Of a DNA stretch of 64,000 nucleotides, positions 40,861-52,950 are shown one piece after another. Each line of letters starts with the position of its first letter. Within the stretch, counting starts at the first letter, position 1. The notes below the pieces were generated by a model. The model saw only the letters and a program-made list of their open reading frames with translations. It ran no database searches and was not told the origin of the DNA. The translations under genes were made by a program, and so were the position numbers. Source of the DNA: Lithodes maja (taxonomy: Eukaryota > Arthropoda > Malacostraca > Decapoda > Lithodidae); contig JBAKBP010007116.1 of assembly GCA_037953745.1 (NCBI GenBank), forward strand, positions 39,096 through 103,095, read 5' to 3'.

Positions 40861-41175
40861 TAAATAAATAAGCAATTAAATACACCGCTCCATAGATAAT
40901 ATTTCTTATATTTTATTTTAGTTTAAGCCATGCGAGTCTTGTTCTAGAGTCGGTGGTCTGGTTAAACAAAATTTTAATTAATTTTTTAGCAAGCTTTTTT
41001 CCACAGCAATTTTGAAGTTATTTTGACTGTCAAAGTTCTAGTTTGTTTAGTTTGCAAGTTTTAAATTTTAATAAGTAAATTAGCAAATAAATAAGCCGTT
41101 CTATAGATATTAATAATAACGACAATGGGGAAGGTGACCGTACAGTATATACTGTAGATAGTATATAGATAAAGA
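40861..41175. other. AT-rich, no gene
   Basis: Contains TTTGTTTAGTTTGCAAGTTTT near 41041, a diverged relative of the segment at 43080-43115. Nothing else can be supported. Confidence 0.4.
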
Positions 41176-41398
41176 TTAACCTTCTCAGACACAAGACACA
41201 ATTTTGAGCCTATTGGGGATACTTGAAAGCCTTTGTTACCATCAGGGGTATTAAGAAAACTTTAGTTTATTTACTTCAACCTCTGCAGTTGTCTTTGAGT
41301 TAGCCGTGGCCAGAAAACTAATTTTAGAGTTAATTATAACACCGAACTTTCTTTTTGCTAATCTGTCAACCTCAGTCATAAATGCGTGAAAGGGTTGA
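41176..41398 (-). mobile_element. T3 element, decayed copy
   Basis: 223 bp with TTAA at 41176-41179. The other end reads AGGGTTGA instead of TTAA. The body (GAGCCTATTGGGGATACTT, AACCTCTGCAGTT, GTTACCATCAGGGGTATT) matches the T3 copies at 43140 and 48636. Confidence 0.75.
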
Positions 41399-41568
41399 GT
41401 ACTGTGGGACCAGTTATTACTTTTAACTGTTAATTTGCTAATGCGATGGCAAAGATTTAGGCAACGGATTGTAAAAGAAATACTGTATATTCTAATTCAG
41501 TGCACGCTCATTTTATTTAATTATTTTATAGCTTTGTAGTGTTTAAGTTTAATTTCCGATAAATTTTA

Positions 41569-42340
41569 ATGCGTTTTTCCACATTTAAGGTGGGGTTTCT
41601 ATTATCTAATGCATCACTTAGCTCTACTCCCACTAGTTCTGTATATTTTGATAGAACTAAACTTAAAGATGCCCTTAAATTCCTCCTTTTCAATACTTAT
41701 GTTAGATTCCGCCCGTACATTTTCAAACAAATATTAGGAATTCCTATGGGTGGAAATGCTAGCCCTTTAATTGCAGACTTATTCTAGCTTGCTTTAGAAT
41801 TTAAATATATAAAAGACTTAGTTGACAGTAGCAAGAACAATAAAATCCCAGAAAAATTAGCACTTGCTAAACTGTTAAGTAATAATAGTAGATATATTGA
41901 TGATATTCTTGTTTGCAATTTGTTAAATTTTAATTAAGTTGCTAAACTTATTTACCCTAATTCTATTCCCCTCACACAATGTAACGTAAATTTTATAAAG
42001 TTGAAAATTTTCTTTATATAAATATAGAGATTGTTAATGAACAGTGCATACTTAAATTATATCACAAAGTTGATGATTTTAATTTTAACGTAATAAACTT
42101 TCCTTTCCCTAGTAGTAATATCGATAGTAAAACAACTTATAATTGTTGTTATTCCCAATTAATAAGATTTTGTAAAATCTGCACTAAAGTAGATGACTTT
42201 TGGGCTAGAGCTAGGTTACTATACAGACTCGTAGTGGACAGGTTTTGAGGCAAGTAAATTGTTCCATAAATTTATTTTTAGGGTCAATTATTGTGACTAT
42301 TCTAAAATTTGACATCAATAATTTTAATCAAGCATTTTTA
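41569..42340 (+). pseudogene. Penelope-like reverse transcriptase remnant
   Basis: A 72-codon frame ends QILGIPMGGNASPLIADLF and is followed, after a stop, by LALEFKYIKDL and RYIDDILVCN (the active-site YIDD box). Frames further along read FNVINFPFPSSN and YSQLIRFCKICT. The order GIPMG...ADLF, RYIDD, DFNF..VNFPF, SQLIRF matches a reverse-transcriptase family related to Penelope-like elements. There are multiple stops and shifts, so it is dead. The family assignment is from recognition of these motifs and is moderately secure. Confidence 0.65.
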
Positions 42341-43120
42341 ACTTAAGTTTCTTGTATAACCTCTGCTTACTTTTTGTCTGTATTTATGGTTTTTTGTCTG
42401 TATTTATTGTTTCTTTTTCTTTTTCTATTAATATTAATATTGATGATTTTTTAAATTTATTGTTCTTGTTAAAAGAGTACTCGGTTTAAATCTGTTGTTA
42501 CTTCATATTTTGCAATTATTTGTCTTTATATTATATGTATTCATTGTCGATAGTATCAATTGCTTACTTTTGCGATTTCCTTAGTTTATTTGAGCTATAA
42601 ATGTAGGTTATTTGTAGGATAGTTATTGATAGGGGTCACTTGAGGCATGCTATGCTTACAGGTACCTACCCGATAGCACTATCGTTAGCGAGTGCTGTAC
42701 TGTATTTTATATATTATTTTGTAATAGTATAGATATCTTATCAATATTTGTATTTTGTACTATTGTTAATGTCTTGTCATGTTGCAAATTTGATTTTAAA
42801 TAATTTTGACATTTAACATAGTTTCTTTATTCATGCAGAGTTTAGTAAAATTTGCCAGAACGTCCCGGACTTCCCAAACTTGACTACTTCCTTTAACGTG
42901 ACGATAGTGCGTCGTTATGTGCGATTAGTTTGCTTGGGAAACGGATTAACTTGCTCATGTAGTAATGTACACCCTATGTGGTGGATTGTGTTCTTTTATT
43001 TAATAGTTTTCATTTTAGTAAGCATTGTTTCCACATAGCGATTTTGATAATTTAATTTGACTTTATATTGTCCTTGTCCCAATTTTGGTTTGTTTTAGTT
43101 TGCAAGTTTTACATTTTAAT
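42225..43120 (+). repeat. Penelope-like 3' region, inverted partner at 53898-54806
   Basis: From TATACAGACTCGTAGTGGAC through TTGGTTTGTTTTAGTTTGCA this segment is the reverse complement of 53898-54806 with modest divergence. It contains GTAGTGTACT-like and ACGTCCCGGACTTCCC words, and GCTATCGGGTAGG / CCTACCCGATAGC forms. It likely represents the 3' part of the same Penelope-like element. Confidence 0.75.
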
Positions 43121-43139
43121 TTAAAATTTTAAAGTTATA

Positions 43140-43360
43140 TTAACTGACATAGGACGCAATTTTGAGCCTATTAGGGATACTTTAAAGCCTTTGTTACCAT
43201 CAGGGGTATTTAGAAACTTTTAGTTTAGTTACTTCAACCTCTGCAGTTCTTTGAGTTAGCTGCAGGCAGAAAACTAATTTTACAGAGGTAATTATAAGAG
43301 TGAGAACTTTCTTATTGCTAATCTGGCAACCTCTGCGTCATAGGAGTCTGAAGGGGTTAA
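43140..43360 (-). mobile_element. T3 TTAA-flanked element, copy
   Basis: 221 bp with TTAA at 43140-43143 and 43357-43360. Reading in from the right it begins TTAACCCCTTCAGACTCC. It shares GCAACCTCTGCGTCA and ACCATCAGGGGTATTTAG with the other T3 copies. It is non-coding. Confidence 0.8.
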
Positions 43361-43826
43361 TTTGAACATTAACTTTTAAAGTTTTATATATAAAATTTAC
43401 TTGCTAATGCAATACCGAAGATTTAAAAGGAACATTGTAATTCAGTCCATACATTAGAAGTTTGTCGTTTTCAAAGTTTAAATTCCGATAATTTTAAATT
43501 AATTTTTACAAATTTTTGTTAGTGCGCTTCGATAATTTTAGATTTTAAATTTAAATTTATTAATATGAACAGTACTTAATTTCAAAGTTAGGCTATATAT
43601 TTGAATTGCTGTTCAAAGTATCTATACTTAAAAAGTTTGCTGGATTTCCCACTTTAAAGATTAATTATATGGTCGACTTACTTTCCCAGAAAAAGTCCAA
43701 TTCTATACAAAACTATCCAGCAATTTCAAGATTACTTTACTGCACATTTACTCTTAATTTCATATTAATTTAGAGCTTTAATTTTCCATTTTGTATTTAG
43801 CATGATTTCTATTACTCATTTTGACT
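43361..43826. other. AT-rich, no gene
   Basis: No open frame or repeat recognised between the T3 and T4 elements. Confidence 0.4.
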
Positions 43827-44090
43827 TTAACTCCTTCAGACATATTATGTTCCAATAAGTCCGAGGAGGCGGGAGCCCCGGGATCATTGCCACTGCCTCG
43901 CACTACACTCACAACACTGCGGCAGTTAGCATTATCGGAGGAGGCCGAGGTTGCCACCAACGGTTTTATCGTAAGCTAACTTATGACTTGCTGAGCTCCA
44001 TATGACGCTAGCGCGTCATATAACTTATTAGAGAGGCATGGAGATAAGTCCATATGATGCGATAGCGTCGTATATGTCACAAGGAGTTAA
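43827..44090 (+). mobile_element. T4 TTAA-flanked element
   Basis: 264 bp with TTAA at 43827-43830 and 44087-44090. Terminal inverted repeats are TTAACTCCTTCAGACATAT on the left and TTAACTCCTTGTGACATAT reading in from the right. Near the right end a palindrome occurs twice: TATGACGCTAGCGCGTCATA at 44001 and a related TATGATGCGATAGCGTCGTA at 44053 (52-bp offset). It is non-coding. Confidence 0.85.
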
Positions 44091-46519
44091 TTTGAATATG
44101 TCCCAGTTTTAGGTTGATTATTTTTAAAGTTAATTATCTATATATTTATCTATACAGTATTATTACTTAGTTTATTAAGGGAGAGGAGGGGAGGGGGTTG
44201 TGGATCATTCTTAACCAACATAGTCACACTAATTTCAACAAGGGACGTTAATTTACAACCAACAAATCCAACATAACATTAATATATCCTATCTAACTTC
44301 CCCAACCTTATTGAACAGAAGCGATGTGTGTGGAGAGTTGAAGTAGAAGATTGGAGATCCTAGCGACGTTAATATTCAGACGTTGAGCTTGAAATAATCT
44401 CGAGACTTTGGGAAGGTCTTGGTCGGCTGTACGATCCTAGTGCTGTAAAACGTAGACAAAGGTTAGTGGATTCCATGGTATACATTTGTGGATATACATA
44501 CAGCAAATTTTAAGACCGAATGCTTCACACATAAATGCAGTTTCAGGCTCTTGTCCTAATGGTGGCATTCCAGGCAGCCCTGTTAAGGGCTGCTCCACTT
44601 CATTTTTTTGGATTGGAGATCGGCACGTATGGTCGGATCACAAGTTTATTTTAAAATAATTTCCGATAAATTTAAATGCATTTTTTTCACCTATTTTGTT
44701 TAGGGGGTTTTAATAATTATTAATTTTAAAGAGTCTTAAAATTAACAGATATATAGCTCAAAAGTTACCGTTCAAATTAAAAAAAAAAAAATCCTACCCA
44801 AACCTTTTACTATAAAATCATAATTTTCATTAAAAGGGACTCTTAATTCTTTACCATCAACATCTATAGCTCCAAAACAATGTCAAATTATACCGGTATC
44901 TATAATAACCTATACAGGATTCCAAACAATTATGCATAAAATCTTTAACATTAACCTCTATAATTATACTATTTGGAAACCATCAGCCAGGGAATGGGTA
45001 TAAATTTACAGCTCATTTGCTCTAGTCCTTTTTGAATTACAAACAATACAACTCAATAAAACTTTTTTTTTAAATAGATAGAAGGGGAATGTTACAGTAA
45101 CTATATAGATAAAACAATGTCTAGCATACCTATAATAAACAGGCTATAGATAACTATTATTATAACATTAAATACTATCCACTCAACTTTTTTTTTCCCC
45201 AGAGTTTTATTAAGTGGACTCTTCCCTCCCTCATGAATAGCCCCCATTAACTTTGGCAATTTTAAGACCTTTTACCCCATAGTCAATATTATGACTTATT
45301 GTGCCATTTATCCAACTTTCCTGCTGGCCAATAGACGCTTTTAGGGGGAACCGCCCATATGTCCTTAGATTTAGATTTAGATTTAATTTTTTTTTTTTTT
45401 TTTTTTTCAAAGAGTCTGAATACCCGTATTTTTTAACTTCAAGGTCTAGGGACCAAACTATATACAGTACATCTCTTCTTAAAGTATAAAATACATTAAA
45501 ACTATTAAAACTTTCAACATAAACAAACTAAAACTGGGATGACAAAATAAAGATAGAACTAATCAAATATTAATCAAACTTTAAATTAATACTTTCACTT
45601 GAAACTTCCCATTTAACATTAAACAATGAAACGATTTACAATACAGTATGTACAGTTGCCCAAATAACTTCTGGACCTATGTGATCTTATACATCAAAAT
45701 TGAATGTACACTTTATGATTTATTATACAGTAGTTATCTCTCAAGATTAGTTTACTCTTAATGGATATTTTTTCACCAACCAACTTTTGGCACTCCAAGG
45801 ACTTTAACCTAGGATACCCTCACCCAAATTCCGCGTATTTATGCGTTACGCTATCAAAATTAATACTTAACCGATAATTTCTTTCACTCTAACACCACCC
45901 GAAGAAATCAATGAAACTCTGCGATTCACCAGGATTCGAACCTAGGTTACCACAGATTTTAAACACTAAACATTAAACCATCAAGACTTAAAAAGATCAC
46001 GAGGAATAACTTTGATTGACAACTGTACAAAGACTGCTAAACTTAAAATAAACAAAATGAAGCCTAAATATTGCCGATACCACTTATTGATCAAAACATA
46101 CCTGGTGCCGAGACCTCGCTTATTAGCGCGACTGTACACCCTGTGTGGTGGATTGAGTTTTTATTTATAAATTATCTTGCAAGCGTTTTTTCACATCACT
46201 ATTTAGTGAAGTGCTTTTGTCTATTCAAATAGGGTGTAAATTACTACTCTATGCACTTATTTTACTATCGTATACAAGATCATAACGAGGAACATAACTT
46301 CTTTGGGCAACTGTACAAAAGATCAAAGTTAAAATACCAAACGCATCAAAATACTAACCGATTAGTATTCTTTTAGAGCGGTAAATCAAACTTTAAACTC
46401 CATAACTCTAAAATTGGTAAAAATTAAATCTTATAAAACTACTAACCGAACATTAGTCTTTTAGAGTGGTACATCCCACGTTTAGTCACCGAGCCCGAAT
46501 ACCGTCCCAGACGATCCAA
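44091..46519. other. AT-rich, no gene; repeat debris
   Basis: Near 44500-44610 lies the inverted partner of the repeat at 4547-4640. Minus-strand tRNA-like pieces occur at 45788-45860 (GGCACTCCAAGGACTTTAAC) and 45930-46000, the latter with ATTCGAACCTAGG. T- and A-runs lie near 44783, 45187 and 45389. The words TGTACACCCTGTGTGGTGGA near 46132 echo 42966. No coding region is supported. Confidence 0.5.
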
Positions 46520-47689
46520 CCATGCCCTATGCTCCATCCATCTATTCATAACAAGTCGGGTCCCCACGCTCCTTCCAGCTCCGCTACACTTCCACCATAC
46601 CAGACAATCCACCCATAACACTGCCTCTCGTCAATTGAAGTTATGATCTGCCAAGGTCCTCGTGCTCTGGAATAAGAGTACAAAAATTAAGTTTCTTTCA
46701 TGGATTATATGGCATTTCCTATGCTAAGCTTTGACTGTGTATTATATTTGCCCCTACATTAATTTTATGCCAAATTTCTTTTTTAGTTTCAAATACCAAA
46801 CATCTCTAAACACTACCCGAATATTAGTCTTTTAGAGTGGTTCATCAGGGTCGCTTTCTTTGGTGCCCTCATCCATCCTAACGTCCGCCAATATCACACA
46901 CGCTCCATCAGAATCATTAGGCCACAACTCTGCGTCCACCACCAGGCCGACCAACGCCGCAAGAGGATCATGGGATTCAGATCAGTCACTGAGGTTCGAG
47001 TCCAGACCACTCGGCCAAACAGTACAGGGCAGGGGCAAGAAAGAACAAGGTGTTTAAACTAGTCCTACGGTTTGAAGACTGGAATGTACACTTAGAAATT
47101 CACACCACCAACCCACCAATTAACATTCTAATATAATTTTATACTTTCGAAATAAACACTAAATTGTTGTGGAAATAAATTTTAATGAAAGAAAATGCCT
47201 AACACCTATAAATACTAACCGAATATTAGTCATCAATGTCTAGTCCTTTGGTGCCCATATCAATCGTCAGTCACCATCAGGCCATAACTGTGTCCAACAC
47301 ACACAACTCTGCGTCCACCACTCTAGGCCAAAATTCTGCGTCCACCACAACTCCACGCACCACAACACTTCGTCCATGAGGCCACAACTCTGCATCCACC
47401 AGGGAACCCCAGGCGGCCATGCTGACAAACGCCACAACAAGCTCCTGCGTTTCATTTGACAGTCACCGAGGTTTGAGTCCAGGCCACAGTCCCACCAACA
47501 GCACAGGGAGGCAAGAAAAAACAGTGTTAAACTATAGTCAATTCTTTTAAAACAGACTAAATTGCAAATTTCCCATAAAGATTTGTTATTTTGAAGATTT
47601 TACAGTTAAATATGGTGCTAATTATATACACTGCAAAGACATGGTTGCAATATATTTTCCCATTAAGTACCGAGAAACCAGCTGCGAAG

Positions 47690-47777
47690 TAATTAAATTT
47701 ACCGTCTGCTTAAATGAAACGGTATAGTAATTTACTGTCTGCTTAAATGAAACGGTATAGTAATTTACGGTCTGCTT
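47690..47777 (+). repeat. 33-bp satellite, left part
   Basis: About 2.7 units of GTCTGCTTAAATGAAACGG with TATAGTAATTTAC. Each unit carries a TTAA. The array is interrupted by the retroposon at 47778. Confidence 0.9.
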
Positions 47778-48299
47778 GGGCGGGTGCCCAAACCCCGAAA
47801 ATGGTTGAAATAGGGGAGCTATCCCCCCGCCAAAGGCGGCTTTCTAGGGCCTTTCCTAGCTGATGCCGAGAGGATTGGGTTCTAGTCATGTGGTGATGGG
47901 CTGGTCTATCAATGTGAGAACTGAGCGATCTCTGCCATACCCATAGCTTACTCTGACTGTTCCTTTTACTTATATATTTTCTAGATCTCAAGTGACGGTG
48001 TCTCTTGCGTGGATTGACCTCTTAATCTACCAAGATTGGAAGCCAAAGCGTCACATCTTTCCTTTGCCCTTCAACTTTCTCTTCATAATTGCTGAGGGGC
48101 ACAGGGCCCTGGGTGGGGCTTTGGTTTTCCGGGCGTTTCCGCGCCCTCCTCAGCTCCCCGCCATGGAGTGGCTTCGGTCACCCAGGCTTTATTGTGGTCG
48201 GCGGGGAGGGTTCTGTGGGGGCGCTCGGTTGTGGTCTTTGCCTTGCTCGGGGCCTTGGGGCTGTTCGGCCAGGCAGCTTGGGGAACAACAACAACAACT
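47778..48299 (+). mobile_element. Retroposon with AAC tail and 8-bp target duplication
   Basis: Splits the 33-bp satellite. GTCTGCTT lies directly before (47770-47777) and after (48300-48307). It ends with (AAC)5-like AACAACAACAACAAC. Its second half (GCACAGGGCCCTGGGTGG ... CCTTGGGGCTGTTCGG) is shared with 50598-50780 and 55273-55450. The frames within are GC-rich artefacts. It is probably a SINE or other non-coding retroposon, although no convincing tRNA head is visible. Confidence 0.75.
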
Positions 48300-48635
48300 G
48301 TCTGCTTAAATGAAACGGTATAGTAATTTACCGTCTGCTTAAATGAAACGGTATAGTAATTTACGGTCTGCTTAAATGAAACGGTATAGTAATTTACTGT
48401 CTGCTTAAATGAAACGGTATAGTAATTTACTGTCTGCTTAAATGAAACGGTATAGTAATTTACGGTCTGCTTAAATGAAATGGTATAGTAATTTACCGTC
48501 TGCTTAAATGAAACGGTATAGTAATTTACTGTCTGCTTAAATGAAACGGTATAGTAATTTACCGTCTGCTTAAATGAAACGGTATAGTAATTTACCGTCT
48601 GCTTAAATGAAACGGTATAGTAATTTACCGACTGA
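48300..48635 (+). repeat. 33-bp satellite, right part (about 10 units)
   Basis: Near-identical 33-bp units with variants TTTACCG, TTTACGG and TTTACTG. The last unit is broken by the T3 element at its TTAA. Confidence 0.95.
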
Positions 48636-48868
48636 TTAACCCTCTCCCATCCTTATGACGCAGAGGTTGCCAGATTAGCAATAAGAAATAGATTTCGCTC
48701 ACTTATAATTACCTCTCCAAAATTAGTTGTCTGCCCACAGCTAACTCAAAGACAACTGCAGAGGTTGAAGTAACTAAACTAAAGGTTTCTAAATGCTCCA
48801 GACGGTAACAAAGGCTTTAAAGTATCCCTAATAGGCTCAAAATTGCATCAAGGACGCGAGAGGGTTAA
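48636..48868 (+). mobile_element. T3 TTAA-flanked element in the satellite
   Basis: 233 bp with TTAA at 48636-48639 and 48865-48868. Ends TTAACCCTCTCCCATCC and, reading in from the right, TTAACCCTCTCGCGTCC. Inserted exactly at the TTAA of a satellite unit. Confidence 0.85.
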
Positions 48869-48940
48869 ATGAAACCGAGTAGGCCTATAGTAATTTACGG
48901 TCTGATTAAATGAAACTAAGTATAGTAATTTACTGTCTGA

Positions 48941-49961
48941 TTACCCCTTCTTTAGCGGCGCTCATCATATGTCGAGTTTAAGAAATTTGGACTATGTGGC
49001 AGCTCACAACATAAGTCTTGTGGCATTTTCAGCACTTACTTACTTGTTACTTGGTGAGGAGTTTCTCAGCCGCGCTCCGTCACTAGATGTGACGCTCGTC
49101 GCAGCTGCCCTTTAAACCATCTAGCACTTTTAGTCTTGTCTCACAGTGCCATCTTCTAAGTCATAACACTCCCTGAACAAATGTGTTTTTAGTGACTTTT
49201 TAAAGGCCTTTATGTTCGCACACCTTTTCACATTAACTGGTAGATTATTATAGTCTCGGTGCACTCTTTTCGAAGGCCCTAAATCCAAATTCATGATTGC
49301 ACCGTGGCTCATTCAATTGATGCAGCACGTTGCCATGTCTCAGCATCATATCAGTGCCAACATTGAAGTCTTCCAAGAAGCCTCTCACATATTCCGGCTT
49401 TCCAAAGTTCAAAGCTTGATACACTATAACACACAGTTTGAATATGATCCTCGCTTTCACCGGCAGCCAATGCAGGTCAATTAATGCCGGCGTTATACTC
49501 GCACGGAATGGTAAACTCTTTATTAATCTTGCTGCTCTATTCATTATAAGTTGTAGTTTTCGTAGCAAGTAATTTGGTAGCACGTAATGTTGCAGAGAGA
49601 GACACGTGGTGGCATGAGAGTAGCGAGCGTACGACTGCTCCAGACCACCGCGGTGGACCAACTGACATGAATCCCACCCTCCTCCACCCTCTCACACTCG
49701 CTCCAGTGAATTGTTTAGGGAAAGTACCGAATTACTGTACATGGTTTTTGCACTCTTGTTGCAAGAGAACTAGCGGTCATACAAGGATCGTTGGCGTGTC
49801 ATTGGAAAGCTCTGTTTATGCCCCTTCAGGGATGGATACTAGTTTTACGCTCCCTCTTATTTAGGCATGAAAATGATCACTTAAACAGCACTATTTTGGG
49901 TAAAAACACCCCGCTGGTGGCTACACATTATTTACCGCCTAGGCCGCTCGTTAGGTGTTAA
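48941..49961 (+). mobile_element. T6 TTAA-type insertion carrying a nested LINE
   Basis: A 1,021-bp insertion in the satellite. The left edge is GATTACCCCTTC (TTAC where TTAA is expected) and the right edge GTTAGGTGTTAAATGAAAC with TTAA at 49958-49961. The satellite unit resumes exactly in phase. Weak terminal symmetry ends in AGCGGC on both sides. A LINE fragment lies inside it (49030-49590). The rest is non-coding. Confidence 0.65.
49030..49590 (-). pseudogene. CR1/L2-group LINE 3' fragment, second copy
   Basis: Matches 6070-6630: RKLQLIMNRAARLIKSLPFR, HWLPVKARIIFKLC, FGFRAFEKSAPRL and NLPVNVKRCANIKAFKKSLK. Relative to the first copy two bases are missing near 49252 (TATTATAGTC versus TATTATAAAGTC), which breaks the frame. 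The 5' truncation is inside LPNYLLRKL. Confidence 0.85.
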
Positions 49962-50465
49962 ATGAAACAGAGTATAGTAATTTACCGTCTGATTAAATGA
50001 AACCGAGTATAGTAATTTACCGTCTGATTAAATGAAACCGAGTATAGTAATTTACCGTCTGATTAAATGAAACCGAGTATAGTAATTTACCGTCTGATTA
50101 AATGAAACCGAGTATAGTAATTTACCGTCTGATTAAATGAAACCGAGTATAGTAATTTACCGTCTGATTAAATGAAACTGGGTATAGTAATTTACAGTCT
50201 GATTAAATGAAACTGGGTATAGTAATTCACCGTCTGATTAAATTAAACGGAGTATAGTAATTTACCGTCTGATTAAATTAAACGGAGTATAGTAATTTAC
50301 CGTCTGATTAAATTAAACGGAGTATAGTAATTTACCGTCTGATTAAATTAAACAGAGTATAGTAATTTACCGTCTGATTAAATTAAACTGAGTATAGTAA
50401 TTTACCGTCCGATTAAATTAAACAGAGTATAGTAATTTACCGTCTGATTAAATTAAACGGAGTAT
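49962..50465 (+). repeat. 35-bp satellite, about 14 units
   Basis: Units of TGATTAAATGAAACCGAG plus TATAGTAATTTACCGTC, shifting to AAATTAAACGGAG variants towards the right. It is the same satellite as the 33-bp one with a 2-bp longer unit. Two earlier units lie at 48869-48940. Confidence 0.95.
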
Positions 50466-50597
50466 AGTCATTTTGTTTTTATAACTAATACAACATAAAC
50501 TGTAAAGGTCATCGTTTGTAATTTTTTTCACTTCCAAACAAAATTTACAACAATTATATATGTATATATAATCACACTAAAGATAACTTACCGAGAA

Positions 50598-50780
50598 TCA
50601 CAGGGCCTTGGGTGGGGCTTCGGTATCCCGGGGGCTTCGGTAACTCCTCAGCTCCCCGCCTGGGAACTGCTTCGGTCACCTGGGCTTCTTGGTGGCAAGC
50701 AGAAAAGGTTCGTGGGGGCGCTCCGTTATGGCCTTAGTCTTGCTCGGGACCTTGGGGCTCTTCAGTCAGACAGCCTGGGA
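50598..50780 (+). repeat. GC-rich dispersed repeat
   Basis: Shares CACAGGGCCTTGGGTGGGGC, TCCTCAGCTCCCCGCC, GCTTCGGTCACCTGGGCTT and CTCGGGACCTTGGGGCT with 48097-48290 and 55273-55450. It is non-coding and followed closely by a tRNA-headed SINE. Confidence 0.65.
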
Positions 50781-50848
50781 AAAAAGTATTTTTGTTTGAA
50801 GACTCTGGAATGCAGGACTAGGAATTCATATTTTTCATACGGCCACAG

Positions 50849-51055
50849 GCCGTAGCTAGATTGGTAGAGCGTTCGCCTGCTAACCGTGAGGTTGACTGTT
50901 AGAGCCTCGGGCCAGCCAGTGTGTTAGTGGCAGATGTCGGTGAGCGGTGCAGTCTAGCAATCTGTGGCAACTATTCATTAAGTCCCCGATTCATCAGGGC
51001 ACCCACCCTAGCCTTGCTATTCAACAGCGAGTGTAACGTGGTAAAAACTGCATTA
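50849..51055 (+). repeat. tRNA-headed SINE (anticodon-loop GCT), copy A
   Basis: Head 50849-50918: box A TAGCTAGATTGG, anticodon loop CTGCTAA, degraded box B TGTTAGAGCC. The body has GTGGCAGATGTCGGTGAGC and the tail CAGGGCACCCACCCTAGCC. It lies in copy A of the duplication. Confidence 0.7.
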
Positions 51056-51649
51056 TCATAAACTTTACTTTTAAACTCAATTAAATCAACAAATACATGT
51101 GGCACTCCAAGGACTAACCTATGACATTAACCGAAATTCCGCGCACTTAAAAAATTAAAACTAAAGGTCATGGTTTTAAAATTTTTGATCTTAAAAGAAT
51201 TTTAAATACACCAATAAACACTAAAAAGATCGAACCCGCCTTCAGATTTACACCTATAATACTGAATCTTAAATTGGGGCATTGTATAGGGAGGGAGACG
51301 GGGATCAGAGCTAGGGTGGAATCATCGGGAACCGTAGAATATTTTAACATGTCTATAGGCAGACTATGTCCTCTGCAGTTGCCCGAGAGAGTTTTGGGCA
51401 TAACACCGATTTTGGAGAGTTAAAGATGTTAAACAAATAAAATTCTGAATACTGAACGGCAACCCCGAACATGAAAGGGTTGAAATGTAAAATAGTTATT
51501 TCTCAATTCGGGCCGTTGTCTCTAGTCTTACCATCCCAAGAACAAAAGTATAGGAAAATAGGGAATGGGCCCGAATATATACATACAATAATTGTCTAGT
51601 CTTTGAAGTTTGGGTTTTATAAAAATATATATATATATATATATATATA

Positions 51650-51690
<41 letters not shown>

Positions 51691-52829
51691 AAAATAGGGG
51701 AATGGGCCTTTGAAATAAATAAAATAACAAATAAACTAAGTTTGAGGAGAGAGATGCGATGATGCGTAAAGAGATATAAAAATGTTAGGCAAGGGTTAGC
51801 ATCTTATCCCACATACTGTACTGTACTACGAAGGTTAGTCATATCCCAAATACAGTACTAGCACCACCACTACATACTAGGTACTCATTCTGTGTACTAT
51901 ACCAGGTCAGATATCGGGACTCCAAAAGTTTAGAAAAAATTAAAGACTAATAAAAAGTCCCATGGTCTAAATACAAAAATACTAGAGCAAATGGGCTGTC
52001 TATATCTACACATCCCTCCCTTTGACCCTCTCCAAATGGTAGATATATTAGCCCGATTACTATAGAATTGTTGGGAATTATAGGTTAAGGTTACAGAGCT
52101 TTAGCAGACTTATTTGGAACATGGTATAGCCGATAGGTAAGAGTTAGTTTTATCCAACATACTAGGTACACATACTAGGCGTTAGGCAAGTGAGTTTCCA
52201 GCCAACAGTAAATTTATAATATCCATTTTCATTAATTTGTTACTAGACTTTATTGAAATAGGTTACCAATTATGAAAAATTTACAATTTAACTCAAATTG
52301 TTTCACATTTATCTATCCAACTTCTGTCAATAGATTAAATTTATGGTCAACCAAAAGAAAACCAACTACAGATCTAAGTTAGATTAGGTGGTTAGGGTTA
52401 GGTAGTAGGTAGTTAGGCTTAGGTAGTTAGGGTTAGTAGCTTTCTAGAATATAACTTTACGCATCTCTCGCAGGAATGAAAACTTGGTACGATAGTAAAC
52501 AATTGACCTAATCTATTATGGTAGATAAAATGGACCGCTTAAAATAAAAAAAATATTTCTCTAATTTAGAATTAAGCCTAACTAGTGAAATTAATAGAAG
52601 TAATTTATACATGTGGTACTCCAAGGTAGGATATTCACACCAAAATTCCGCACATATTTGCATTACGCTATAGAGACCGTTACGGTGGATAAAATGGACC
52701 GCTTAAGTTACAAAAACAGACTAGACAAACTTACCAAGAATGATTTCAGTTTGCAAGTTTTGATATTCATATACACAAAAATAGTTTTATATTCTAACCT
52801 GTACAACACTGGGCAGTATGAATCCATCA
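51056..52829. other. Non-coding part of copy A, with AT microsatellite
   Basis: Contains a minus-strand tRNA-like piece near 51098-51150, a TA run at about 51628-51686, a degenerate GGTTAGGTAGTTAGG tract at 52390-52440 and a tRNA-like unit at 52610-52683. The counterpart in copy B is 55726-58628. No gene is present. Confidence 0.5.
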
Positions 52830-52832
52830 CAC

Positions 52833-52950
52833 GGGGCAGAGTCCACACACGGGGCAGAGTCCCACACACGGGCAGAGTCCACACAAGGGGCAGAGTCCAC
52901 ACAAGGGGCAGAGTCCACACAAGGGGCAGAGTCCACACAAGGGCAGAGTC
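52833..52950 (+). repeat. 18-19-bp minisatellite, about 6-7 units
   Basis: Units of GGGGCAGAGTCCACACAA with small variants, located at the A/B junction of the tandem duplication. It gives the GAEST frame, which is not a gene. Confidence 0.85.

Larger units (their letters stand above)
46520..52830 (+). repeat. Segmental tandem duplication, copy A
   Basis: Copy A pairs with copy B (52945-58640). Matching landmarks are AGTCGGGTCCCC at 46554 and 52980, GTTCAAATACC-type words, CGTCCGCCAATATCACACAC at 46880 and 53301, the SINE at 50849 and 55514, and AGATCTAAGTTAGATTAGGT at 52371 and 58149. Copy A alone carries the 33/35-bp satellites and their insertions. No genes are present. Unit length is about 6 kb, order preserved, with substantial divergence. 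Confidence 0.8.

Noticed and set aside
47992..48313. GC-rich frames of 74-105 codons in the retroposon
   Set aside because: The related copies at 50598 and 55273 do not preserve any frame, so these are chance.
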